Of a stretch of DNA of 6,487 nucleotides, positions 1 through 6,075 are shown in pieces. How positions within the stretch are numbered: the first letter of the stretch is position 1; every line of letters starts with the position of its first letter. The DNA is from an uncultured Eubacterium sp. (GTDB lineage: Bacteria; Bacillota; Clostridia; Lachnospirales; Lachnospiraceae): positions 1 through 6,487 of the forward strand of contig URGC01000124.1 in the NCBI GenBank assembly GCA_900547255.1, written 5' to 3'. Position numbers and translations under genes: made by a program. Below the pieces are notes generated by a model. It was not told where the DNA came from. It saw only the letters and a program-made list of their open reading frames with translations, and did no database searches.

Positions 1-10
1 AAAAACCTCT

Positions 11-26
11 TGCAAGCAAGCTTGCA
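11..26. repeat. Short perfect inverted repeat upstream of prsW
   Basis: TGCAAG (11-16) and CTTGCA (21-26) are perfect inverted arms around a 4-nt CAAG loop. The next outward bases are CC and GG-rich, so a slightly longer imperfect stem is possible. It lies about 17 bases before the first candidate -35 box. It could be the last part of a terminator for a gene left of the window, or an operator-like site; no U-tract follows directly, so a terminator on the plus strand is weak. Function is not determined. Confidence 0.4.
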
Positions 27-42
27 TCGGCTTTCTGACCTT

Positions 43-71
43 TTGACCCTGGTATGGTATCATATTATAAT
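43..71 (+). promoter_or_regulatory. Candidate sigma-A promoter P1 for prsW
   Basis: TTGACC at 43-48 and a perfect TATAAT at 66-71 are separated by exactly 17 bases, a near-consensus vegetative promoter. Transcription would begin near 78, giving a leader of about 85 bases before the prsW start. A small inverted repeat (CACAA 76-80, TTGTG 86-90) falls just past the predicted start and could be an operator, but it is short and may be chance. Confidence 0.65.
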
Positions 72-108
72 GTAACACAATTTTGTTGTGGAGAGAAGTG
101 CTAAAATA

Positions 109-117
109 TGTTATACT
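109..117 (+). promoter_or_regulatory. Candidate extended -10 promoter P2 for prsW
   Basis: TG at 109-110, one base, then TATACT at 112-117 makes an extended -10 element. No good -35 box sits 16-18 bases upstream, which extended -10 promoters can tolerate. Initiation near 123 would leave a leader of about 40 bases. It is a second possible start in addition to the stronger P1. Confidence 0.35.
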
Positions 118-164
118 ACTCTCATTAATATCTTGAATTAATAAAATATAAGAGGTGTAGTTAC

Positions 165-890
165 ATGTTTTATTTCTTGCTTGAACCAATACTTATGTAC
201 AACTGGATACTTATAATAGCGGCTGTTACGCCTGCAATATTCCTTATGGTTAAGGTATACAAGGCTGACAGGATAGAGAAAGAGAGCGGGGCACTGCTTC
301 GCAGTCTTGTTGTGGCTGGAATTATAGCGACTATCATAGCTCTTATAGAGGAGCGTATAGGACAGTTTATTCTTTCGCTGCTTGTGCCTGCTTATTCAGA
401 ACTGTACAACATAATTCTGTATTTTGTCATAGTAGCATTTGCAGAAGAGACTTCCAAATATATTATGATGAAGAGAAAAACATGGAATAATTATGAGTTT
501 AACTGCCAGTATGATGGCGTTGTCTATGCAGTTTTCGTGTCGCTTGGATTTGCACTGTGGGAGAATATCAATTACGTTCTTTCGTATGGATTTTCAACAG
601 CGATTGTAAGAGCTGTTACGGCTATACCAGGACATGCATGTTTTGGCGTATTTATGGGAGTATTCTATGGAATTGCCAGGAAATATGATAATTTCGGACA
701 TGCATTTCGTTCAAAGATATTCCGTGTGTTTGCAGTTCTGGTTCCTGCACTGCTGCATGGAGCATATGATTATATTGCATCAGCACAGAATATGCAGAAC
801 GGATGGTATTTTGTAGGATTTGTTATCGTATTGTTTGCCATATCATTTGCGCTTGTTAACCGAATGTCACACAATGACAGATATATCTAA
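165..890 (+). CDS. prsW: PrsW-family intramembrane metalloprotease
   Basis: Multi-pass membrane protein of 241 residues with the conserved polar motifs of the PrsW family in order: an EExxK motif (E94, E95, K98) in the fourth hydrophobic stretch, FALWEN with E133, a membrane-embedded GH (H157), and HGAYD with H198 and D202. The glutamates and histidines are the expected metal and catalytic residues. Hydrophobic stretches near 13-30, 46-62, 66-96, 117-132, 155-170, 187-200 and 214-232 fit about seven or eight membrane passes. In Bacillus subtilis PrsW makes the first cut in the anti-sigma factor RsiW, releasing SigW under envelope stress; that is family knowledge, and no anti-sigma or sigma gene lies nearby, so the substrate here is unknown. 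Length is slightly above the roughly 220 residues of the Bacillus protein. The ATG at 165 has AGAGGTG (151-157) seven bases upstream, which fixes the start. It appears to have its own promoters and is 55 bases from the next gene. Confidence 0.88.
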   Translation: MFYFLLEPILMYNWILIIAAVTPAIFLMVKVYKADRIEKESGALLRSLVVAGIIATIIALIEERIGQFILSLLVPAYSELYNIILYFVIVAFAEETSKYIMMKRKTWNNYEFNCQYDGVVYAVFVSLGFALWENINYVLSYGFSTAIVRAVTAIPGHACFGVFMGVFYGIARKYDNFGHAFRSKIFRVFAVLVPALLHGAYDYIASAQNMQNGWYFVGFVIVLFAISFALVNRMSHNDRYI

Positions 891-945
891 AAGATTTATT
901 TGAAAATTATTTTGTGAAATATTTTATAGAAGGGAAGGATAGTTC

Positions 946-1602
946 ATGGAGACAAGAGAAGAAGCGTTGGAATATGGATTGTCTTTTCCTGATACATATC
1001 AGGATGCGCCTTTCCACGACACTAACTGGCAGCTTGTGAGAGTCAAGAAGAGTAAAAAGGTTTTTCTGTGGACTTATGAGCGGGATGGATTTATTAATCT
1101 TAATGTCAAGGCTGACCCGGAATGGAGAGATTTCTGGCGAAGTGCATATGAATCGGTTATTCCAGGATGGCACCAGAATAAAGAGAAATGGAACACTATC
1201 ATATTGGATGGCTCTGTGCCGGACAAGGATATAAGGCGCATGATAGCGGAGAGTTATGATATTATAACTGATAGTCCGACAAAGCGCATATATGAGGCTG
1301 TTAAGAAGATTCCGCATGGCAGGGTTGCGACATATGGACAGATTGCGGAGCTTGCAGGAGATAAGAAGATGGCGCGTGCTGTCGGCAATGCGCTTCACAA
1401 TAATCCTGATCCCGTGAATATTCCATGTTTCAGGGTTGTCAATTCTAAAGGAGAGCTGTCGGGTGCATTTGCATTTGGCGGAGCCACAGAGCAGGCAGAC
1501 AGGCTGCTGGCAGATGGAATTGAAGTGATTGATGGTAAAGTTAATCTTGAAAAATTCGGAATAGATGTTAAACAATTAAGAGATATAAATAAGGATATAT
1601 GA
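946..1602 (+). CDS. YjbR/MmcQ domain fused to alkylguanine alkyltransferase-like (MGMT) domain
   Basis: Two-domain protein of 218 residues. Residues about 1-108 match the YjbR/MmcQ (DUF419) fold, seen in the FPD..QD.PFHD opening, the INLNVKADP strand (50-58) and the N..KWNT..LDG segment (78-89) followed by the MIAESYDI helix. Residues about 110-206 match the DNA-binding/alkyl-acceptor domain of Ogt/MGMT, which moves alkyl groups from O6-alkylguanine in DNA to its own cysteine. Present are the ATYGQIAELAG helix with Y130, the ARAVGNAL recognition helix with arginine finger R144, N153, and the acceptor region IPCFRVV with C161. The usual motif is PCHR; here histidine is replaced by F162, so the cysteine is kept but the residue that normally helps activate it is not. 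It may be a weak transferase, or a lesion-binding protein akin to ATL proteins (which lose the cysteine instead). GAAGGGAAGG ends six bases before the ATG. Its stop overlaps the next gene's start (ATGA), implying translational coupling. Confidence 0.88.
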   Translation: METREEALEYGLSFPDTYQDAPFHDTNWQLVRVKKSKKVFLWTYERDGFINLNVKADPEWRDFWRSAYESVIPGWHQNKEKWNTIILDGSVPDKDIRRMIAESYDIITDSPTKRIYEAVKKIPHGRVATYGQIAELAGDKKMARAVGNALHNNPDPVNIPCFRVVNSKGELSGAFAFGGATEQADRLLADGIEVIDGKVNLEKFGIDVKQLRDINKDI

Positions 1603-2240
1603 ATAGAATTATAAGAGCTGGTATTCCACGAGACAGGCTGTATTCAAGGAAAGCCTTATCTGGAATAAGATATATATATAAGCATAACCACGACATTAAG
1701 ATTGTTAAAGTTAAAATAGAACAGGACAATTATATATTTGAAGCACTTCTTAATAATAAGGTTGATATGGTTATAACAGAGTATGATAAGCTCATAAGCA
1801 GTGATGAGCTTATCAAGGACAGAGTTGTTGTAGGACTTGTGCTTCCACAGGGAGATACAAGGGATGTGCTTATCACTCTTAAGAAATCACACAACAGATT
1901 TGATTATGCTGTGGTTGAATGTCACAGCGATGAGGCGAAAGCTTATGTTGAACACACCTATGATGGTGTAAGCTGCAAGAATGCGTATGAAAAGGATGCG
2001 TTGCAGATAGACAGGATTCTTGCTAAACAGTGTGATGCTGCTGTACTGTCAGCAGACAGGGTGAGAAGTCTTGGGATAGATAAAAACAGACATTTAAGAT
2101 ATACATTTTTTAAAAACAGGTTTGACAGCATTAATACAAAGGCTGTGTGGGTTGCTGTTATAAGAAATGATGACAAAGAATTATCTGATATATTAATGCC
2201 GATGTCAGATGTCGATACATTGAAGAGACTGACAAGATAA
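1599..2240 (+). CDS. Degenerate HemC (porphobilinogen deaminase)-like protein lacking domain 3
   Basis: A 213-residue protein that aligns by eye along domains 1 and 2 of hydroxymethylbilane synthase (HemC). Correspondences are the IIRAGIPRDRL start (HemC IRIGTR.S.LA), DMVITEYDK (56-64; HemC DIAVHSMKD), LPQGDTRDVLIT (82-93; HemC EREDPRDAFVS), CDAAVLSADRVRSLGI (145-160; HemC YDAIILAVAGLKRLGL), and VIRNDDKEL to DTLKRLTR (188-213; HemC ECRLDD to ETALRVTAER). The chain ends just where domain 3, with the cysteine carrying the dipyrromethane cofactor, should begin, so it is about 100 residues shorter than the usual 310. The substrate-binding SSLRR motif is not recognisable (around 107-117 reads ECHSDEAKAYV), and the catalytic KD of the VHSxKD motif appears as DK. 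A normal deaminase reaction is therefore unlikely; a ligand-binding or structural role, or decay, are alternatives. HemC homology is inference without a search; other two-lobed binding-protein folds are possible. It starts inside the stop of the alkyltransferase fusion gene. Confidence 0.72.
   Translation: MNRIIRAGIPRDRLYSRKALSGIRYIYKHNHDIKIVKVKIEQDNYIFEALLNNKVDMVITEYDKLISSDELIKDRVVVGLVLPQGDTRDVLITLKKSHNRFDYAVVECHSDEAKAYVEHTYDGVSCKNAYEKDALQIDRILAKQCDAAVLSADRVRSLGIDKNRHLRYTFFKNRFDSINTKAVWVAVIRNDDKELSDILMPMSDVDTLKRLTR
1784..1815. repeat. Perfect 12-bp inverted repeat inside the HemC-like gene
   Basis: TGATAAGCTCAT (1784-1795) is followed, after an 8-base spacer (1796-1803), by its exact reverse complement ATGAGCTTATCA (1804-1815). 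It would form a stable 12-bp hairpin in the mRNA. No T-run follows, so it is not a standard terminator. It codes for about residues 62-73, directly at and after the position of the HemC catalytic loop. Confidence 0.8.
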
Positions 2241-2276
2241 ATTTATGCTTTTTTCATATTTTTTTGTAGAATAATG

Positions 2277-2285
2277 TGATATTAT
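2277..2285 (+). promoter_or_regulatory. Candidate extended -10 promoter for mecA
   Basis: In the 74-base T-rich gap before mecA, TG (2277-2278), one base, then TATTAT (2280-2285) forms an extended -10 element. The stretch upstream is very T-rich without a clean -35 box. Initiation near 2291 would leave a leader of about 24 bases, with the ribosome binding site inside it. No hairpin terminator for the upstream gene is visible in this gap, so read-through is also possible. Confidence 0.3.
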
Positions 2286-2314
2286 GATGCAAGGGAAAAT
2301 TAAAGGTGGTATAT

Positions 2315-3052
2315 ATGGAATTTAGAAAGATAGATGATACAAAGTTTCAGTGCCTTCTATATGAGGAGGACCTTGAAGATAATAATATTTCGCTTGATGA
2401 TTTCTTCAGAAATGATACAGACAAGATACATGGCTTGTTAGATGTTGTTATGGAGGAGGCTGAAAGAGAGATAGGTGTTGCATTCAACGGCGGAGTTATG
2501 TCGTTACAGTTAGCACCACAGCCTAACCATTCTCTGTTATTGACAGTATCTTCTGGCAAGGATGATTTCTCAGATATGTTAAAGCAGGCAGGAGAGCGTG
2601 CGGCTAAGGCGATTTCTGAGTTTAATAAGAAGGCTCCGGGCGAGTCTAATATAATTAAGCAGACATCAGATGAATCGACAGCTAAACCATTCATACCAGA
2701 TGAATTAAGAAGCAAGGAAGATGTGCTGTTTAACAGTGATGAGGAGAGCTTTGAGGATTGCCTGATTGCGCATTTTAAGACAATGGATATACTTGAGTCA
2801 TTCTGTAGACAGTGCAGGAAGACATGGGGTGTCAACAACCGTCTTTATCAGGACACTGTTGATAAGAGCCTGTACCTTATTCTTAAGAGAGGAAGATGTT
2901 CGACAACCAAGTTTGACCAGATGTCTAACGATATGGCAGAGTTCGCAGATTTCAGCCTGTTCTCAAAGGAACGTGAATGTTTTATGAGAGAGCATTATAA
3001 GCTGCTTATCGAGGAGAATGCTGTCAATACAATCAAGAAATATTGTGAATAG
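2315..3052 (+). CDS. mecA: MecA-type adaptor protein for ClpC
   Basis: A 245-residue protein with the two-domain build of MecA. The N-terminal domain (about 1-105) opens MEFRKIDDTKFQCLLYEEDL, matching the family start, continues with an ISLDDFF segment and a helix EEAEREIG, and includes the GGVMSLQLAPQP strand. A polar linker (about 105-142) leads to the C-terminal ClpC-binding domain, with SFEDCLIAHF (145-154), the NRLYQDTVDKSLYLIL hairpin (175-190) and the ending EHYKLLIEENAVNTI (226-240). MecA proteins bring substrates such as ComK to ClpC for unfolding and degradation; the substrates here are unknown. It is somewhat longer than the roughly 220 residues of the Bacillus protein, mostly in the linker. 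A GTG nine bases upstream (2306) is in frame, but it lies inside the AAAGGTGG ribosome binding site (2302-2309), which sits five bases from the ATG at 2315; the ATG is therefore the start. The next gene follows after 17 bases. Confidence 0.88.
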   Translation: MEFRKIDDTKFQCLLYEEDLEDNNISLDDFFRNDTDKIHGLLDVVMEEAEREIGVAFNGGVMSLQLAPQPNHSLLLTVSSGKDDFSDMLKQAGERAAKAISEFNKKAPGESNIIKQTSDESTAKPFIPDELRSKEDVLFNSDEESFEDCLIAHFKTMDILESFCRQCRKTWGVNNRLYQDTVDKSLYLILKRGRCSTTKFDQMSNDMAEFADFSLFSKERECFMREHYKLLIEENAVNTIKKYCE

Positions 3053-3069
3053 ATAGGAATTACAAGATT

Positions 3070-4134
3070 ATGAGATATCCAGAATTTATTAAGGATAATG
3101 ATACAATAGGCTTCGTGGCACCATCTTTTGGATGTGCCATGGAGCCTTATATTTCTGCATTTAAAAGTGCAGTTGAATATTTTAAGGCGGATGGCAAAAA
3201 TGTACAATTCGGACCTAATGTATATGAAGGATGCGGTATAGGAATAAGCAATACACCACAGCTCTGCGGCAGGGAGCTTACAGACATGTACTGTGATGAT
3301 ACTAATGACTGCCTGTTATCGTGCGGTGGCGGAGAGCTTATGTGCGAGATACTTCCATACGTTGATTTTGAAAGAATCGGACATGCAAAACCTAAATGGT
3401 TTGGCGGATACAGCGATAATACGAATTTTATATTTCTTAATACAACTATTAATGATGTGGCAGGCATATATGGGCCATGTGCCGGCGCATTTGGAATGAG
3501 ACCATTCCACCAGTGCATTGATGATTATTACAGGCTGCTTACAGGCAGGCTTGACAGCGTTAATGGCGTGCGCTCTATCACATTTAACGGATATAAAGAG
3601 TGGGAGAAGGAATCGTTAAAATCTGCGGATAATCCACTTGCAACGATTAATGCGACTGAAAAGTCAGTTATAAGAACGTATATCGGAAGTGACAGGGTAG
3701 AGGATACACCTGTAGCATTTAAGGGAAGAATGATTGGCGGATGCATGGATGTGCTTGTTAATCTTACAGGAACAGTTTTTGATAAAGTTGCTGATTTTAA
3801 TGAGCGTTATAAAGAAGATGGATTTGTATGGTTTTTAGAGAGCTGTGACCTGAATGTATTTGCGATAAGACGTGCTATGTGGCAGATGGATAATGCGGGC
3901 TGGTTTAAGAATGTGAAGGGCTTTGTCATCGGAAGACCGCTGTGCATGGGACAGGAGATGATGGGGCTTGACCAGTATGAGGCTGTTCTTGGAATCATCG
4001 GCAAATACAATGTTCCGGTTGTTATGGATATTGATATAGGACATATATCTCCAAGCATGCCGGTTGTGTGTGGAAGTATTGGAGAGGTTAAAGCTGGTTT
4101 GGGAAGTTATTCTATAACATATCATTTGCAATAA
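3070..4134 (+). CDS. S66-family LD-carboxypeptidase / MccF-like serine peptidase
   Basis: A 354-residue cytoplasmic protein (no signal peptide) of peptidase family S66. The N-terminal part starts with the typical DTIGFVAPSFG strand and contains LLSCGGGEL (82-90), then the nucleophile elbow GYSDNT with S115. The C-terminal part has GRMIGGCMDVLVNLTGT (219-235), the acidic catalytic residue E257 in FLESCD, and the histidine H325 in DIGH. The Ser-Glu-His triad is thus complete. LdcA members release the terminal D-alanine from murein tetrapeptides during cell-wall recycling; MccF members cleave processed microcin C and related acyl-sulfamoyl-adenylates. The length is nearer MccF (about 340) than Escherichia coli LdcA (304), so the substrate is left open. 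AGGAA at 3055-3059 is ten bases before the ATG, a fairly weak site; the 17-base gap after mecA suggests cotranscription. The last bases overlap the proposed leuC -35 box. Confidence 0.87.
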   Translation: MRYPEFIKDNDTIGFVAPSFGCAMEPYISAFKSAVEYFKADGKNVQFGPNVYEGCGIGISNTPQLCGRELTDMYCDDTNDCLLSCGGGELMCEILPYVDFERIGHAKPKWFGGYSDNTNFIFLNTTINDVAGIYGPCAGAFGMRPFHQCIDDYYRLLTGRLDSVNGVRSITFNGYKEWEKESLKSADNPLATINATEKSVIRTYIGSDRVEDTPVAFKGRMIGGCMDVLVNLTGTVFDKVADFNERYKEDGFVWFLESCDLNVFAIRRAMWQMDNAGWFKNVKGFVIGRPLCMGQEMMGLDQYEAVLGIIGKYNVPVVMDIDIGHISPSMPVVCGSIGEVKAGLGSYSITYHLQ

Positions 4135-4154
4135 TCATGCGGATGTTATACAAT
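4126..4154 (+). promoter_or_regulatory. Candidate sigma-A promoter for leuCD
   Basis: TTGCAA (4126-4131), lying across the end of the LD-carboxypeptidase gene, and TACAAT (4149-4154) are 17 bases apart. An overlapping extended -10 (TG at 4144-4145, one base, then TATACA at 4147-4152) is an alternative. Transcription would start near 4161, about 34 bases ahead of leuC. That leader is too short for a T-box or leader-peptide attenuator, and none is visible. Confidence 0.5.
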
Positions 4155-4194
4155 GATACAAGCGTGTTTTTTATGAAAGGAAGGTAATGGAAGT

Positions 4195-5460
4195 ATGGGA
4201 ATGACAATGACACAGAAGATTCTTGCTGCTCATGCAGGATTAGCCGAGGTTAAGGCTGGACAGTTGATAGAGGCAGAGCTTGATCTTGTACTTGGTAATG
4301 ATATTACATCGCCAGTGGCTATTCATGAGATGGAGAAGATGACAGTTAAGACTGTATTTGACAAGGATAAGATTGCTCTTGTGCCAGATCATTTTGTTCC
4401 TAACAAGGATATTAAGTCAGCAGAACACTGCAAATGTGTTCGTGAATTTGCAGCTAAGCATGACATTACTAATTATTTTGAAGTTGGCCAGATGGGTATC
4501 GAGCATGCACTTTTACCAGAGCAGGGACTTACTGTTGCTGGTGATGTAATTATAGGTGCTGACTCACATACATGTACATATGGAGCACTCGGTGCATTTT
4601 CAACAGGTGTAGGTTCAACAGATATGGCAGCGGGTATGGCAACAGGCAAGGCATGGTTCAAGGTTCCTTCAGCTATTAAGGTTGTTCTTACAGGCAAGCC
4701 ATCTAAGTGGGTAAGCGGTAAGGATGTCATCTTACATCTTATCGGTATGATTGGTGTAGATGGTGCTTTATACAAGTCATTAGAGTTTACTGGTGATGGT
4801 ATTGCTAATCTTACTATGGATGACAGATTTTCAATTGCCAACATGGCTATTGAGGCTGGTGCCAAGAATGGTATCTTTCCAGTAGATGATGCTGCAAGAG
4901 CATATATGAAGGAACATTCTAAGAGACCATTTGTAGAGTATAGTGCAGATGACGATGCTGAGTATGACCAGACTATTGAGATTGACCTTAGTACATTAAA
5001 GTCTACAGTTGCATTTCCACATCTTCCAGAGAATACTCACACAGTCGATGAAATAGATGATATCAAGATTGACCAGGTTGTTATCGGTTCATGTACTAAT
5101 GGACGAATTGATGATTTAAGATGTGCAGCTAAGATTCTTGAGGGAAAGAAGGTTGCCAGGGGATTAAGAGTTATCATAATTCCAGCTACACAGAAGATTT
5201 ATCTTCAGGCTATTGAGGAAGGTCTTGTACAGACATTTATCAATGCTGGTGCAGTTGTAAGTACACCAACATGTGGTCCATGTCTTGGTGGTTACATGGG
5301 TATTCTTGCAGAGGGCGAGAAATGTGTATCAACAACTAACAGAAACTTCGTAGGCCGTATGGGACATGTTAATTCAGAGATTTATCTTGCCAGTCCTGCT
5401 GTTGCAGCAGCAAGTGCGGTTACAGGAAAGATAAGCCAGCCATCAGATATTGGCATGTAA
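4195..5460 (+). CDS. leuC: 3-isopropylmalate dehydratase, large subunit
   Basis: Catalytic large subunit (421 residues) of isopropylmalate isomerase, the aconitase-family enzyme that converts 2-isopropylmalate to 3-isopropylmalate in leucine synthesis. Visible are the MTQKILAAHAG start, the VPDHFVPN substrate region with D65 and H66, GADSHTCTYGALGAF (121-135), and three [4Fe-4S] ligands: C300 in GSCTNGR and C360 and C363 in TCGPCLGG. The length is that of the archaeal/clostridial type (about 420) and not the roughly 466 of the enterobacterial type. It needs LeuD, encoded 27 bases downstream, to make the active heterodimer in the cytoplasm. The ribosome binding site AAAGGAAGG (4176-4184) is ten bases before the ATG at 4195; an out-of-frame ATG at 4187 lies too close to it to matter. 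In-frame ATGs at 4201 and 4207 are possible later starts. The related homoaconitase large subunit is the main alternative, made unlikely by the bacterial setting. Confidence 0.95.
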   Translation: MGMTMTQKILAAHAGLAEVKAGQLIEAELDLVLGNDITSPVAIHEMEKMTVKTVFDKDKIALVPDHFVPNKDIKSAEHCKCVREFAAKHDITNYFEVGQMGIEHALLPEQGLTVAGDVIIGADSHTCTYGALGAFSTGVGSTDMAAGMATGKAWFKVPSAIKVVLTGKPSKWVSGKDVILHLIGMIGVDGALYKSLEFTGDGIANLTMDDRFSIANMAIEAGAKNGIFPVDDAARAYMKEHSKRPFVEYSADDDAEYDQTIEIDLSTLKSTVAFPHLPENTHTVDEIDDIKIDQVVIGSCTNGRIDDLRCAAKILEGKKVARGLRVIIIPATQKIYLQAIEEGLVQTFINAGAVVSTPTCGPCLGGYMGILAEGEKCVSTTNRNFVGRMGHVNSEIYLASPAVAAASAVTGKISQPSDIGM

Positions 5461-5487
5461 TTATATTTTAAGGAAAGGAATATTGAT

Positions 5488-5976
5488 ATGAAGGCAGAAG
5501 GAAAAGTTTTTAAGTATGGCGATAATGTAGATACTGACGTAATTATTCCAGCAAGATATCTTAATTCATCAGATCCTGCTGAATTAGCAACTCATTGTAT
5601 GGAAGATATAGATAAAGAGTTCGTTAAGAAGGTTAATAAGGGAGACATCATAGTTGCTAACAAGAATTTTGGATGTGGTTCATCAAGAGAGCATGCACCT
5701 ATAGCTATCAAGGCAGCAGGCGTGAGCTGTGTTATAGCTGAGACATTTGCAAGAATTTTCTACCGCAATGCTATTAATATAGGTCTTCCAATTATAGAGT
5801 GTCCAGAGGCTGCTGTAGCAATCAACGCTGGTGACGATATAACAGTAGATTTTGACAGCGGTATCATCACAGACAACACAACAGGACAGACATTCAAAGG
5901 ACAGGCATTCCCTGAGTTCATGCAGAAGATTATCAAGGCAGAGGGTCTTGTTAATTACATTAATTCTAAGAACTAA
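5488..5976 (+). CDS. leuD: 3-isopropylmalate dehydratase, small subunit
   Basis: Small swivelling-domain subunit (162 residues) that closes over the LeuC active site and supplies substrate-recognition residues. Typical motifs are YGDNVDTDVIIPARYL (10-25), NFGCGSSREHAP (60-71), the AETFARIFYRNAINIGLP segment (84-101), and a final strand ending at the C-terminal helix. The compact length matches the archaeal/clostridial LeuD type (about 160) and not the 201-residue Escherichia coli form, in agreement with the LeuC type. The loop after the first helix reads RYLNSSD; this loop separates isopropylmalate from homocitrate-type substrates in archaeal homologues, and YLN forms are usual in bacterial LeuD. 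The AAGGAAAGGAA tract (5470-5480) is about seven bases from the ATG. A perfect hairpin terminator follows 14 bases past the stop, so this is the last gene of the plus-strand run. Confidence 0.95.
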   Translation: MKAEGKVFKYGDNVDTDVIIPARYLNSSDPAELATHCMEDIDKEFVKKVNKGDIIVANKNFGCGSSREHAPIAIKAAGVSCVIAETFARIFYRNAINIGLPIIECPEAAVAINAGDDITVDFDSGIITDNTTGQTFKGQAFPEFMQKIIKAEGLVNYINSKN

Positions 5977-5990
5977 ATATAATATTAATG

Positions 5991-6031
5991 AAAGGGCTGG
6001 CACACTGAATTTCAGTGTGCCAGCCCTTTTT
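5991..6031 (+). terminator. Intrinsic terminator after leuD
   Basis: AAAGGGCTGGCACACTGAA (5991-6009) and its exact reverse complement (6011-6029) give 19 matching positions around one base, so in practice an 18-bp stem with a 3-base loop. A T5 run (6027-6031) completes a strong Rho-independent terminator. The left arm begins with only three A bases, so as a terminator for the opposing gene at 6076 its U-tract would be short; it may still work in both directions between these convergent genes. Confidence 0.95.
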
Positions 6032-6032
6032 G

Positions 6033-6042
6033 GTGTGCACAC
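6033..6042. repeat. 10-bp perfect palindrome beside the terminator
   Basis: GTGTGCACAC reads the same on both strands and lies two bases past the T-run of the leuD terminator. It shares GTGTGC with the terminator's right arm. A second small dyad, GGAAC-A-GTTCC, lies at 6054-6064. No function can be assigned; both may be chance or parts of the opposing gene's 3' end. Confidence 0.45.
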
Positions 6043-6075
6043 AATGGGCATCAAGGAACAGTTCCATTTTTGTTA

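Noticed and set aside
891..945. Promoter before the alkyltransferase fusion (TTGAAA at 900-905, TTTATA at 923-928)
   Set aside because: The -10 box is poor despite 17-base spacing in very AT-rich sequence; transcription from the prsW promoters is an adequate explanation, as no terminator is seen in the gap.
907..1575. 222-codon open frame on the minus strand opposite the alkyltransferase fusion
   Set aside because: It mirrors a gene with clear family motifs on the other strand, has no ribosome binding site and its translation shows no recognisable domain.
2306..2314. GTG start at 2306 for mecA
   Set aside because: The GTG is inside the ribosome binding site serving the ATG at 2315, and the family's N-terminus begins at that ATG.
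2347..2838. 163-codon open frame on the minus strand opposite mecA
   Set aside because: Serine/leucine-rich translation typical of an antisense shadow; the plus strand carries a well-supported MecA protein.
4135..4194. Possible terminator or riboswitch between the LD-carboxypeptidase gene and leuC
   Set aside because: Only a weak 5-bp pairing (CATGC with GCGTG, one G-U pair) precedes a T6 run, and its loop is over 20 bases; 60 bases is too short for a leucine T-box.
4473..4865. 130-codon open frame on the minus strand inside leuC
   Set aside because: It lies wholly within a highly conserved gene and has no start signal.
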